Positions 30,826 to 43,193 of a DNA stretch of 64,000 bases are shown one piece after another (within the stretch, counting starts at the first letter, position 1; each line of letters begins with the position of its first letter). This DNA comes from JADZAI01 sp046348585. GTDB taxonomy: Bacteria; Pseudomonadota; Alphaproteobacteria; Micropepsales; Micropepsaceae. The translations under genes were made by a program, and so were the position numbers. The notes beneath the pieces are model-generated. The model was not told the origin of the DNA and made no database searches. It worked only from the letters and a program-made list of their open reading frames with translations. The stretch lies in the NCBI GenBank assembly GCA_046348585.1, contig JAXMDZ010000009.1:1-64000 (forward strand). Reading direction: 5' to 3'.

Positions 30826-31791
30826 TTACTCGGCCGCCGCCGCGTGGTCGTGCTCGGCCGCCGCGAGGAAGCGCTCGGCTTCGAGCGCCGCCATGCAGCC
30901 CATGCCGGCGGCGGTGACCGCCTGGCGGAAGACCTTGTCGGTCACGTCGCCGGCCGCGAAGACGCCGGGCACGGCGGTGGCGGTCGAGTCCGGGGCCTTC
31001 AGCAGATAGCCGTCCTCGTCCATCGGCAGCTGGCCCTGGAAGATGCCGGTCGCCGGGACGTGGCCGATGGCGACGAAGAGGCCGTCGGCGGCGAGGGCGC
31101 TGGTCGCGCCGGTCTTGAGGTTCCGCAGAGTCACCCCGGTGACCGAGACCGGCTCGGCAGTGCCGGTGATGTCGGTGACGGCGCTGTCCCAGACGACCGA
31201 GACCTTGGGGTTGGCGAGCAGGCGGGCCTGGTTGGTCTTGTCGGCGCGCAGGCTGTCGCGGCGGTGGACGAGGGTCACCTTCGAGGCGAAATTGGTCAGG
31301 AACATCGCTTCCTCGACGGCCGAGTTGCCGCCGCCGACCACCACGACCTCCTTGCCGCGATAGAAGAAGCCGTCGCAGGTCGCGCAGGCCGAAACGCCGT
31401 GGCCCTGGAAATGCTGCTCGGCCGGAAGGCCCAGCCATTTCGCCTGCGCGCCGGTCGCGATGATCAGCGCGTCGCAGGTATAGACCGCGCCGTCGTCGCC
31501 CCAGAGGCGGAACGGGCGGCGGGAGAGATCGACCTTCGTCACCGTGTCCTGGACGAACGCCGTGCCGACATGGCGGGCCTGCGCCTCCATCTGCTCCATC
31601 AGCCAGGGGCCTTGGACGGCCTCGGCGAAGCCGGGGAAGTTCTCGACCTCGGTGGTGATGGTGAGCTGGCCGCCGGGCTGCATCCCCTGGATGACCAGCG
31701 GCTGGAGCATCGCCCGGGCGGCGTAGATGGCGGCCGTGTAGCCGGCGGGGCCGGAGCCCAGGACGATGACTTTGGCGTGGCGCTCGGCCAT
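30826..31791 (-). CDS. trxB: Thioredoxin-disulfide reductase
   Basis: Reduces thioredoxin with NADPH through FAD. 321 residues, the normal length. FAD-binding GSGPAG at 12-17; redox-active CATC at 136-139 within SACATCDGFFYRG; NADPH-binding VVVGGGNSAVEEA; the C-terminal FAD motif GVFAAGDV with PGVFAAGDVTDKVFRQ. Intact. Divergent from an Lrp-type regulator with 165 bases between, an arrangement seen in other alphaproteobacteria. Confidence 0.97.
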   Translation of the reverse strand: MAERHAKVIVLGSGPAGYTAAIYAARAMLQPLVIQGMQPGGQLTITTEVENFPGFAEAVQGPWLMEQMEAQARHVGTAFVQDTVTKVDLSRRPFRLWGDDGAVYTCDALIIATGAQAKWLGLPAEQHFQGHGVSACATCDGFFYRGKEVVVVGGGNSAVEEAMFLTNFASKVTLVHRRDSLRADKTNQARLLANPKVSVVWDSAVTDITGTAEPVSVTGVTLRNLKTGATSALAADGLFVAIGHVPATGIFQGQLPMDEDGYLLKAPDSTATAVPGVFAAGDVTDKVFRQAVTAAGMGCMAALEAERFLAAAEHDHAAAAE

Positions 31792-31956
31792 GACCCGACT
31801 CCGCTGATGCTGAACGGGCTCTAGTTAGGGGCTGGGCGGGCGGGCCGCAATCGGACGGTCTTTTGCGGCAATTTGTTGCGGTAAGGCGAAATAATGTTGC
31901 CGGTCCGGGCGCGATCGGGTTTAAGGCGTTTCGCGCAAGCGCCTTGGGGAATCGCG

Positions 31957-32433
31957 ATGCAACGCATCAAGCTCGACTCGATCGACCGCAAGATCCTGGC
32001 GGAGCTGCAGGCCGACGGACGGATGACCAATGTCGAGCTGGCCAAGCGGGTCCAGATCTCGCCGCCGCCCTGTCTGCGCCGCGTCCGGGCGCTGGAGGAA
32101 GCGGGGTTCATCAAGGGCTATCACGCCCAGCTCGACGCCAAGGCGCTGGGCTTCGAGGTCGGCGTCTTCGTCATGGTCGGCCTTTCCAGCCAGGCCGACA
32201 CCGACCTCAAGGCGTTCGAGGAACAGGCCCGCAAATGGCCGATCGTGCGCGAGTGCCACATGCTGAACGGCCAGGACGACTACATCCTGCGCTGCGTCGC
32301 CCCGGACCTGTCGGCCTTCCAGTCCTTCCTGACCGAGGAACTGACCAAGGCCAAGAACGTCGCCCATGTGAAGACCTCGCTGATCGTGCGGACCTCGAAG
32401 GACGAGCCGGGCGTGCCGGTGCCGATGCGCTGA
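31957..32433 (+). CDS. Lrp/AsnC-family transcriptional regulator
   Basis: 158 residues. Helix-turn-helix near 20-45 (DGRMTNVELAKRVQISPPPC), linker LRRVRALEEAGFIKGYHAQL, then the ligand-sensing RAM domain (about 70-145, FVMVGLSSQADTDLKAFEEQ, CHMLNGQDDYILRC). ATG 31957 is used because it yields the standard Lrp N-terminus MQRIKLDSIDRKIL. Acts as an octameric amino-acid-responsive regulator; target genes are unknown. Neighbouring trxB may be controlled from the shared intergenic region. Confidence 0.93.
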   Translation: MQRIKLDSIDRKILAELQADGRMTNVELAKRVQISPPPCLRRVRALEEAGFIKGYHAQLDAKALGFEVGVFVMVGLSSQADTDLKAFEEQARKWPIVRECHMLNGQDDYILRCVAPDLSAFQSFLTEELTKAKNVAHVKTSLIVRTSKDEPGVPVPMR

Positions 32434-32550
32434 GCGCCGCCGCCGGATTGCCGGAGGGTTAACGGCGTCCTACGGATTGCCGCAACCTGAAGAAGCGAAC
32501 TTCAAGACATGCCGGGTATCGTTAGGGATTAACCTGACGAGAAACGCCCG

Positions 32551-33951
32551 TTGAAACCTCTGTCCGTTCTGAAGTCCTGGTTCGACCCGAGCGACCCCGA
32601 CACGCTGCGCCTGAGGCGCGAGCAATTGGGGCTGGCGCTGGCCGTGGGGCGCGGCGGGCCGCTGGCCATGATCATCATCGTGGCCGGCATTTCGGCGGTC
32701 GCGCTGCAATGGCACGGCCCCGGCCGGGTCGCGGTCTGGGCGGCGATCGCGCTCGCCGGCATGATGGTCAACCGGACCATCGCCATCCGGGTGAAGCGCA
32801 GGCTGGAGGCGGGCGGCCCCTATGCGCCGCTGAACGCCGCCTATTTCGCGGGTTGCGTCGTCATCGTGCTGTCGATCGCCTCGTCCGGCCCGCTGTTCTG
32901 GGTGCCGGGCGATCCGGCCAACCACCTTTTCGTCCTGCTGCTGCTGATGGTCGGCACCAATCTGGGCGTCGTCCAGCAGGCGATGCATCCGCCGGCGGCG
33001 GCGGCGGGCGGGCTTTATCTGGCGACCGCCTTCGGGCTCTGCATCGCCGAGCAGGATTTCGGCCATCTGCTGCTGGCCGCGCTCGGCAGCGTCATGCTGG
33101 TCATGCTGGTCGATACCTCGAAGCGCACGGCGCGCTCGGCCGAAGCGGTGCTGAAGCTTCGCATTTCGGAGCAGGCGCTGCTGCAGCAGCACAAGGAGAT
33201 GGCGGCCGAACTGCGCGAGGCCAACCGGGCGAAGTCGGAGTTCTTCGCGCGCATGAGCCACGAGCTGCGCACCCCGCTCAACGCCGTCATCGGCTTCTCC
33301 GACATGATGATGCAGCAGACGCTGGGTCCGGTCGGCACCGAGGCCTATCTCGACTATCTCAAGCACATCCACGGCAGCGGCACGCACCTGCTGGGCCTCA
33401 TCAACGACATTCTCGATCTCTCCAAGCTGGAGGCGGGCCGCCTGCAGCTGCGCGAGGGCGAGGTCGATCTGAAGGAGGCCGTGGACGGCGCGCTGGGGAT
33501 GCTGCGCCTGAGGGCCGCCGAGGGCGGGGTCGCGCTGGTCAACGAGGTGCCGGGCGGACTGGAGCTGAAGGCCGACGAGACCGCGGTCCGCCAGATCCTC
33601 CTCAACCTGGCGATGAACGCCATCAAGTTCACGCCGCCCGAAGGGCAGGTGCGCTGGAGCGCCGCCTTCGATCCGGCGGACAAGGACGCGGTCCTGCTGC
33701 GGGTCGAGGACACCGGCTGCGGTATCGCCGCCGCCGACATCGCCCATGTCTTCGAGCCGTTCGGCCAGAGCCGCGGCGCGTTCGAGGCGAAGGAACGCGG
33801 CACCGGGCTGGGCCTGCCGATCGTGCGCAGCCTGATGCAGCTTCACGGCGGCGAGGCGAGCATCGACAGCGTGCTGGGCGAGGGCACGACCGTGACGCTG
33901 CGCTTCCCCGCCGCCCGCCTGCTGCACTCCGGACGCCGGGCGGCGGCCTGA
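32551..33951 (+). CDS. Membrane-bound sensor histidine kinase, paralogue 1
   Basis: 466 residues, TTG start at 32551. Six or so hydrophobic segments between about 35 and 190 (AMIIIVAGISAVALQW, WAAIALAGMMV, GCVVIVLSIASSGPLFW, HLFVLLLLMVGTN, GGLYLATAFGLC, LLLAALGSVMLVMLV) form a membrane sensor without a large periplasmic domain. HisKA has RMSHELRTPLNAVIGFSDM with phosphorylated His237. HATPase boxes: NLAMNAIKFTP (N), VEDTGCGI (G1), GTGLGLPIV (G2). No receiver domain. A close paralogue follows at 34037. The signal and partner regulator are unknown. Confidence 0.9.
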   Translation: MKPLSVLKSWFDPSDPDTLRLRREQLGLALAVGRGGPLAMIIIVAGISAVALQWHGPGRVAVWAAIALAGMMVNRTIAIRVKRRLEAGGPYAPLNAAYFAGCVVIVLSIASSGPLFWVPGDPANHLFVLLLLMVGTNLGVVQQAMHPPAAAAGGLYLATAFGLCIAEQDFGHLLLAALGSVMLVMLVDTSKRTARSAEAVLKLRISEQALLQQHKEMAAELREANRAKSEFFARMSHELRTPLNAVIGFSDMMMQQTLGPVGTEAYLDYLKHIHGSGTHLLGLINDILDLSKLEAGRLQLREGEVDLKEAVDGALGMLRLRAAEGGVALVNEVPGGLELKADETAVRQILLNLAMNAIKFTPPEGQVRWSAAFDPADKDAVLLRVEDTGCGIAAADIAHVFEPFGQSRGAFEAKERGTGLGLPIVRSLMQLHGGEASIDSVLGEGTTVTLRFPAARLLHSGRRAAA

Positions 33952-34036
33952 GGCGTTGCGCGAAGGTTAATTCGTCCGCGCGGATTTGACCGGCCGCTGC
34001 GAGGCTTTTTCAAAACCCGTCGGATAGCTTTTGCTT

Positions 34037-35437
34037 ATGGCCCTATCGATCGGCGGACGCATCAGAAACTGGTATTGCCCGGCGGACCCGGGGCTGCGCC
34101 AGCGTCGTCTGGAACAGTTGAAGATGACGGTCGGGGGCACGCGCGGGACGCTGACCCCCGCCTTCATCAACGTCGCCGGCATCTCGGCCCTGGCCGCCCA
34201 GTGGCACAGTCCGATCCTGGTCGGCGCCTGGGCCGCCGTGGCGATCGCCATGATCCTCACCTCGCGCCTCGTGCTGCGACCGATGGCGGCCCGCTATGCG
34301 CGCGCCGAAACCTATGCGCGCTGCAACGCGCTGCATGTGGCCGGCTCGGCGGTCTTCGTGCTCGCCTTCGCGGCGGCCGGGCCGCTGTTCTGGGTCGCGG
34401 GCGAGCCGCTCAACCACGTCTTCCTGCTGCTGGTGCTGGTGGTGTCGGGCACGCTCGGCGTCGCCCAGACCGGGCCGCATTTGCCGCTGGGCATGACGGC
34501 GTTCCTCTATCTCGTTCCGGCGATCGGGCTCTGCCTGATGGAAGGCGGGACGACCTATTACGTGATTGCGCTGCTGGGCGCGTCGGTCGGGAACATGATG
34601 TTCGCGGCGATGGTGCGCGCCGCCGGCTCGACCGAAGTCCTGCTGGATCTGCGCGCCTCGGAGCGCAAGCTGCTCGCCACGCAGGAGGAGCTGGTGGTGC
34701 AGCTGCGCGCCGCCAATCAGGCCAAGGCCGAATTCCTCGCCCATATGAGCCATGAGCTGCGCACGCCGCTGAACGCGGTGATCGGCTTCTCCGACCTGAT
34801 GCGCATGGAGTTGATGGGGCCGATCGGCACGCCGGTCTATCTCGACTATCTCAACGACATCAATTCGAGCGGCGGGCACCTGCTGAAGGTCATCAACGAC
34901 ATCCTCGACATGTCGAAGATGGAGGCGGGCAAGCTGGAGCTGAACGAGAGCACGGTGACGCTGCGCGCGGTGTTCGAGGACGCGTCCGGCATGTTGCGGC
35001 TGAGGGCCGGACAGGGCGGCGTGACATTGGACAATGCGGTGCCGGGCCAGCTTCTGGTCAACGGCGACGAGACAGCGCTGCGCCAGATCGCGCTGAATGT
35101 CGTGATGAACGCGATCAAGTTCACCGGCCCCGGCGGCCGCGTGACGATGACCGCCGCGGTCGAGCCTTCGGGGGGCGTCGCCATCCGCATCTCCGACACC
35201 GGTTGCGGCATCCGCGCAGAGGATCTGGAGCGGGTATTCGAGCCGTTCGGGCAGGGCCGCCACGACATCGCCGCCAAGGAGCGCGGCACCGGCCTCGGTC
35301 TGCCGATCGTGCGCAGCCTGATGCGCGCCCATGGCGGCGACGCGCGGTTGGAGAGCGCGCCGGGCGAGGGCACCACGGTCATCCTGACGCTGCCCGCCGG
35401 GCGCCTGCTGGAATCGTCGCGGCGCGACGCCGCCTAG
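34037..35437 (+). CDS. Membrane-bound sensor histidine kinase, paralogue 2
   Basis: 466 residues from ATG 34037. Same layout as the previous kinase: membrane segments between about 40 and 190 (INVAGISALAAQWHSP, AAVAIAMILTSRLV, VAGSAVFVLAFAAAGPLFWV, LLVLVVSGTLGVAQ, GLCLMEGG, VIALLGASVGNMMFAAMV), HisKA HMSHELRTPLNAVIGFSDL with His239, then NVVMNAIKFTG, ISDTGCGI and GTGLGLPIVRSL. The strong identity of the kinase cores and equal length indicate tandem duplication with diverged sensors. The last TAG overlaps the stop of the convergent exporter. Confidence 0.9.
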   Translation: MALSIGGRIRNWYCPADPGLRQRRLEQLKMTVGGTRGTLTPAFINVAGISALAAQWHSPILVGAWAAVAIAMILTSRLVLRPMAARYARAETYARCNALHVAGSAVFVLAFAAAGPLFWVAGEPLNHVFLLLVLVVSGTLGVAQTGPHLPLGMTAFLYLVPAIGLCLMEGGTTYYVIALLGASVGNMMFAAMVRAAGSTEVLLDLRASERKLLATQEELVVQLRAANQAKAEFLAHMSHELRTPLNAVIGFSDLMRMELMGPIGTPVYLDYLNDINSSGGHLLKVINDILDMSKMEAGKLELNESTVTLRAVFEDASGMLRLRAGQGGVTLDNAVPGQLLVNGDETALRQIALNVVMNAIKFTGPGGRVTMTAAVEPSGGVAIRISDTGCGIRAEDLERVFEPFGQGRHDIAAKERGTGLGLPIVRSLMRAHGGDARLESAPGEGTTVILTLPAGRLLESSRRDAA

Positions 35438-36651
35438 CGTTCGCGGGTCGCCGCCCAGGCGACGCCCAGCGCCGCCAGATAGAACAGCGCCGACACCAGA
35501 AAGGCCGCGCCCGGCACGCCATAGACCGCGCCCGGTCCCAGCGCCCAGGCGAAGACCTGCGAGAAGATGATCGGGCCGAACATGCCGGCGATGCCGATGG
35601 CGCTGGAGAGCGCGCCCTGGAGCTTGCCCTGGTCGGTCCCGCTGACCCGCCGCGACATCAGCGCCTGAAGGGCCGGTCCCATGATGCCGGCGGCCGACTG
35701 GAAGACGATGCCGAGCAGGAACATCCAGCCTTCCCAGGCGAAGGCGTAGACCAGCATCGCGGCGATCGAGAAGCCGAGGCCGGTCCGCAAGGCGAGCGCT
35801 TCGCCGAGGAAGCGCACGGTGGGTCGCACCAGTCCCGACTGCACGACGATGTTGCCGATGCCGATGGCCGCGAGCATCAGCCCGACGTCGCGCTCGGTCC
35901 AGCCGAAGCGGAAGGCGGTGTAGAGCACCGAAGTGGTCGGGATCACCCAGAAGGCGGTGTTCCAGATGATCGAGACCGCCGCCAGCCAGGCGACCTCGCC
36001 ATGGGCGCGCAGGAAGCCGAGCGAGCCGAGCGGGTTGGCCTTCGCCGCCGAAAAGGCCGAGCGCCGTTCCGGCGGCAGCGATTCCGGCAGCACGAACCAG
36101 CCATAGGCGGCGTTGAGGAGGCAGAGCGCGGCGGCGATCCAGAACGGCATGCGCGGGTCGAACTCGCCCGCGATGCCGCCGAGCGCCGGGCCGAACACGA
36201 AGCCGAAGCCGAAGGCCGCGCCGACAAGGCCGTAACGCTGCGCCCGTTCCTTGGGCGGCGTGATGTCGGCGATGTAGGCGTTGGCGGTGGAGAAGCTCGC
36301 CGCCGTGATGCCCGAGATCGTGCGGCCGACGAACAGCCACCACATCGTCGGGGCGAGGGCCATCAGGATGAAGTCGAGGCCGTGGCCGAACATCGAGATG
36401 AGCAGCACCGGGCGGCGGCCGAAGCGGTCGGAGAGCGCGCCCAGCACCGGCGAGAAGAAGAACTGCGCCGCCGCGAAGACGACGCCGAAATAGCCGTAGA
36501 TCGAGGCGGCCGAGGCCTTGTCGCCCTCGAACTCCAATACGAGATGCGGCAGCACGGGAATGATGATCCCCATCGCCAGCACGTCGATGACGACGGCGAT
36601 GAGGACGAAGGCCACCGCCGCCTGGCGGCGCGGGGAAGCGGGCGTGTTCAT
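35434..36651 (-). CDS. MFS exporter of the Tet/TCR type
   Basis: 405 residues, 12 predicted helices. Motif A GALSDRFGRRPVLL between helices 2 and 3, a GRTISGITAASFSTANAYIAD segment (TCR motif), and GFGFVFGPALGG (motif C of antiporters). It belongs with the TetA-like drug:H+ antiporters; tetracycline as substrate is not implied. ATG 36651 overlaps the stop of the upstream GT90 gene (ATGA), implying translational coupling. Its stop codon shares a CTAG with that of the convergent kinase. Confidence 0.9.
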   Translation of the reverse strand: MNTPASPRRQAAVAFVLIAVVIDVLAMGIIIPVLPHLVLEFEGDKASAASIYGYFGVVFAAAQFFFSPVLGALSDRFGRRPVLLISMFGHGLDFILMALAPTMWWLFVGRTISGITAASFSTANAYIADITPPKERAQRYGLVGAAFGFGFVFGPALGGIAGEFDPRMPFWIAAALCLLNAAYGWFVLPESLPPERRSAFSAAKANPLGSLGFLRAHGEVAWLAAVSIIWNTAFWVIPTTSVLYTAFRFGWTERDVGLMLAAIGIGNIVVQSGLVRPTVRFLGEALALRTGLGFSIAAMLVYAFAWEGWMFLLGIVFQSAAGIMGPALQALMSRRVSGTDQGKLQGALSSAIGIAGMFGPIIFSQVFAWALGPGAVYGVPGAAFLVSALFYLAALGVAWAATRER

Positions 36652-37784
36652 GGCGGCGCTGTCCGGGGGCTGATCGGCGTGCCTATCACGCCGGCATAGG
36701 CGCGCAAGAGCTGCGCGGTGTAGGCGAGAAGCGGGTCGCGGCGGAGAAAGCGGCGGTAGAAGGCGCGGCCCGATTCCGCGATGTCGCGGTGAAGGCCGGG
36801 CCGGGCCAGTTCGGCCTCGACGATGGCCTCGACCGCCGCGTCGCCCCCGGCGGCGAGGTAGTCCGCGCCGGGGCGCAGCTTCGGGAAATAGAAGAGGGCG
36901 AAGGGCGAGGCGTATTTCACCAGCGCCGCGCGGCTTTTGAGGGCCAGCGCGACCCGGGAGCAGGTCGCGCCGTTGCCGTCGATGGAGATGAGGAAGCGGT
37001 TCTTCCATTGCTGCGGCCAGGAGAGCGGCGGCCTGAAGTAAGGCTGGCGCTCCAGCAGCGCCTTCGCCTCCGGCGTTTCGCACTGCACGGCGCGGGCGAT
37101 GCGCACGTCGATCAGATTGTGGCCGGCGAAATGCGCGGCGGCGGCGAGGCGCGGATCGTCGGGGGCGAGGATCGAGTCGACGGTGTGCGTCCGCCCGCTG
37201 GAACTGCCCGCGAACACCGCGCGGATCGCCTTGTCCTCGTAGGGCAGGCGGTCGTCGCGGCCCGCATAGAAGGTCCAGGAGAGGAAATCGACATCGGGCA
37301 GGAGCAGGGCGCGCGTGCCGCCCGCGTTCTGGAAGGCGAAGAGCGGCACGTCCGCCTCGGCCAGCGGCAGATCGTTGACGTCGATGGCGAGCGTCATCTC
37401 CGGCGCGAGGCCGTAGACCTTGAGCGCCGCCGCGATGAGCGCCCGGTAGCGCCAGGCGCGGGCGAAGAAATGCGGCATCTGGGCGACGGCCAGCGGGGTC
37501 GCCGGCGCGCCGTGCTTGGGGCGGATGCGGACGCGGCCGCCGCCGATGTCGTAGACGAAGACATGCGGGTGGCGATGCGCCAGCGCGTCGAGGGCGTCGG
37601 ACAGTGCGGCGCCGTCGATGGTCGCATTTCGCCAGGGCGCGGCGGCGGCGGCGGCGAGGCCGGCGAGAGCCGGGTCGGCATCGTCGAGGGCCGCGGGCGA
37701 GCGGCGCGGCAGGGCGGCGAAGGCGGCGGCGTCCTGAAGCGCCACCTTGGCGCGGCCGGCGAGGGAGAAACGCAATTCGCCCAT
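36648..37784 (-). CDS. GT90 (CAP10-like) glycosyltransferase
   Basis: 378 residues. FAGSSSGRTH, QPYFRPPLSWPQQWKNRFLI with SIDGNGATCSR, and the C-terminal LVKYASPFALFYFPKLRPGA followed by DYLAAGG match the CAP10/GT90 family (PF05686), which adds xylose, glucose or galacturonic acid residues to glycans, including LPS in alphaproteobacteria. The N-terminal 80 residues are Ala-rich and not conserved. It lies 44 bases downstream of an LpcC-like gene on the same strand, so a role in LPS core or O-antigen is a reasonable inference. Confidence 0.82.
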   Translation of the reverse strand: MGELRFSLAGRAKVALQDAAAFAALPRRSPAALDDADPALAGLAAAAAAPWRNATIDGAALSDALDALAHRHPHVFVYDIGGGRVRIRPKHGAPATPLAVAQMPHFFARAWRYRALIAAALKVYGLAPEMTLAIDVNDLPLAEADVPLFAFQNAGGTRALLLPDVDFLSWTFYAGRDDRLPYEDKAIRAVFAGSSSGRTHTVDSILAPDDPRLAAAAHFAGHNLIDVRIARAVQCETPEAKALLERQPYFRPPLSWPQQWKNRFLISIDGNGATCSRVALALKSRAALVKYASPFALFYFPKLRPGADYLAAGGDAAVEAIVEAELARPGLHRDIAESGRAFYRRFLRRDPLLAYTAQLLRAYAGVIGTPISPRTAPP

Positions 37785-37828
37785 CTAGCGGCCCCTTGCG
37801 GAGGCCGTCCGGCGGGGCGCGCCGGCGG

Positions 37829-38905
37829 TCAGGGCACGCCCGCCCAGACGCGCTCGTAGACCGCGTTCATGGTCGCGGCCTCGTTGGCGAGCGTGTGTTC
37901 GGCGAGCGCCTTGGCGCGTCCGGCCCGGCCCATCGCAGCGGCGCGGGCGGGATCGGCCATCAGCGCCGCGATCCCGGCGACGAGGGCCTCAAGATCGTCC
38001 GGCGGCACGATGGTTCCGGTCTCGCCCTCGGCGACCAGATAGGGCGCGGCGCCGGTGCGCGTCGCCACCACCGCCGCGCCGGAGGCCATCGCCTCCAGCG
38101 GGGTGAGGCCGAAGCCCTCGTTCCGCATCGGCGCGACATAGAGCAGGATGCGGCGATACCAGACAGGCACCTCCGCCTGCGGCCGCTCGCCGAGCAGCGC
38201 GATGCGGTTCTCAAGACCCGCATCGGCGATGCGGCGCTTCAGATCGGCGATGAAGCCGGTCTCCTCCCACGCCATCAGGCCGGTGATGACGGCGGTCCAG
38301 TCCGGGTATTGCGGCAGCAGGCGGATCATCGCCTCGACGAAAAGATCGGTGCCCTTCTGATGGCGCACCCGGCCGAAGACGCCGACGCCGTAACGGCCGG
38401 GCAGGCCGCTCTCCGCCCAGGCGGCGTCGCGGTCGGCGGCGGGCTGGAACTTCTGCGGATCGACGCCGTGATGGACGATGTGGACCGGCACGTCGACATC
38501 GACGAAGGCGGCCGAGTATTCCGACGGCGTGACGATCGCGTCCATGCGGCGCATCAGCCAGCGCGTGAGGCCGGTGCGCTTCCTCTGCGCGGCGCTGGTG
38601 AAGAGGAGCTTCCATTTCTGCCGCAGCACATGGCGCAGGACGAGGCCGATCAGCATCTCGTCGTTGCGCCGCGCGTGCCAGATGCGGTGCGAGCGCCCGC
38701 CCGGCGGGCGCGACCAGCCCCGGGTCAGCAGCTGGAGCACGCCGATGCGCGGCACGTTGGGCGGCAGGTAAGGGCCGACGCTGGCGATGGCGAGCGACTT
38801 CGCCTGTTCGGGCACCACGGCGACGATCGAGGCCGTGCCGCCCGAATAGCGATAATGCAGATTGGGGGCGACAGCCTCGATCCGCCTCAGGTCGGCCTTG
38901 GTCAT
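37829..38905 (-). CDS. LpcC-like glycosyltransferase (GT4)
   Basis: 358 residues. The N-terminus LRRIEAVAPNLHYRYSGGTA and RIWHARRNDEMLIGLVL closely follow the LpcC-type core mannosyltransferases of alphaproteobacterial LPS. IVHHGVD, GVFGRVRHQKGTDLFVEAMI and MRNEGFGLTPLEAMASGAAV are donor-domain motifs including the E-x7-E. Probably transfers a hexose (mannose in LpcC) to Kdo in the LPS inner core at the cytoplasmic membrane. Same strand as the GT90 gene, likely one operon with it. Confidence 0.87.
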   Translation of the reverse strand: MTKADLRRIEAVAPNLHYRYSGGTASIVAVVPEQAKSLAIASVGPYLPPNVPRIGVLQLLTRGWSRPPGGRSHRIWHARRNDEMLIGLVLRHVLRQKWKLLFTSAAQRKRTGLTRWLMRRMDAIVTPSEYSAAFVDVDVPVHIVHHGVDPQKFQPAADRDAAWAESGLPGRYGVGVFGRVRHQKGTDLFVEAMIRLLPQYPDWTAVITGLMAWEETGFIADLKRRIADAGLENRIALLGERPQAEVPVWYRRILLYVAPMRNEGFGLTPLEAMASGAAVVATRTGAAPYLVAEGETGTIVPPDDLEALVAGIAALMADPARAAAMGRAGRAKALAEHTLANEAATMNAVYERVWAGVP

Positions 38906-38924
38906 GGCGCGGTGCGCCCGGAAA

Positions 38925-39398
38925 TCAGACGAACTTGACCTTGAGGATCTCGTAGCTCTTCGCGCCGCCGGGCGCGGCGACCTCGACGCTGTCGCCGACC
39001 GCCTTGCCGATGAGGGCGCGGGCGAGCGGCGAGGAGATCGAGATGCGCTTCTGCTTGAGGTCGGCTTCCAGGTCGCCGACGATCTGATAGGTCGCTTCCT
39101 TGTCGGTGTCCTCGTCGACGACGGTGACCGTCGCGCCGAACTTGACGGCCTTGCCGGAGAGCTTGGCGGGGTCGATCACCTGGGCGCGGGCGACGATGTC
39201 CTCCAGTTCGAGGATACGGCCCTCGATGAAGCCCTGGCGCTCCTTGGCGGCGTGATATTCGGCGTTCTCGGACAGATCGCCATGGGCGCGCGCCTCGGCG
39301 ATCGCGCGGATCACGGCCGGGCGCTCGACATGCTTCAGATTGCGGATTTCCTCCTCGAGCTTGACGAAGCCCGGGCCGGTCATCGGAACCTTTTCCAT
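38925..39398 (-). CDS. greA: Transcription elongation factor GreA
   Basis: 157 residues, the standard length. N-terminal coiled coil (about 10-75) with HGDLSENAEYHAAKERQ, the tip region holding the acidic residues that stimulate RNA polymerase cleavage; C-terminal FKBP-like domain with SPLARALIGKAVGDSVEV and YEILKV. ATG 39398 follows AGGGAGTTGAGT; a TTG two codons upstream is less likely. Rescues backtracked RNA polymerase. Confidence 0.96.
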   Translation of the reverse strand: MEKVPMTGPGFVKLEEEIRNLKHVERPAVIRAIAEARAHGDLSENAEYHAAKERQGFIEGRILELEDIVARAQVIDPAKLSGKAVKFGATVTVVDEDTDKEATYQIVGDLEADLKQKRISISSPLARALIGKAVGDSVEVAAPGGAKSYEILKVKFV

Positions 39399-39757
39399 AC
39401 TCAACTCCCTAGCGGAACCGAACTCCGTCGCCGGGCCTCAGCGGAGCGTCAAAACCGCCCTCGCGCGCGGCACGGGGCCTCGCGACGGGCGGCTTCTTCT
39501 CCTGAAATCAAGGTCGGCGGGTGGAGCCTTCGGCCTTCCCTGCCGGACGGAAAACCCATCCGGCGCAGACATAAACGGTAGTCGCGGCAGGCCCCGACTT
39601 CAAGAGTCTTGCGCAATCGCGCCATAAGTCTTTGATATGGCGCAGTTTTATTTCGCGCCTTGCCCAAGAACACTGCGCGTGCCGCGCCGGACGGGGGCTT
39701 GCCGGGCCGCCGCCGGCCCGGCCCCCGTATCCGCCTGACGCCGCGCAAGCGCCAGCC
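39399..39757. other. greA upstream region / carB trailer, no gene
   Basis: 359 bases. Holds a perfect inverted repeat GCGCCATA (39619-39626) and TATGGCGC (39636-39643), followed on plus by a T-rich AGTTTTATTT, and a GCCGGA / TCCGGC hairpin near 39542-39564. These could regulate greA; no protein-coding frame is supported. Confidence 0.5.
39693..39726 (-). terminator. GC hairpin downstream of carB
   Basis: GCCGGGCC (39701-39708) pairs with GGCCCGGC (39715-39722), extended by flanking G-run and C-run. It lies 31 bases beyond the carB stop on the minus strand. No T-run. Confidence 0.5.
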
Positions 39758-43018
<3,261 letters not shown>

Positions 43019-43193
43019 GGGGCATGTCCTCGCGCGCGCAGGACGGGCCGCGCCGCCGAAGCGCTGCCCGTGAAATCCGGAATGTGGGTTAAGCGGATCG
43101 TCTAGAGCGCCGGAGCGGGCGGCGCAAGCGCGCTGTTGCAGCGCGGCATCGGGGCGTCGGGAGTCAGGCCGTTTGGACCCGGTTCAGGCGGGA

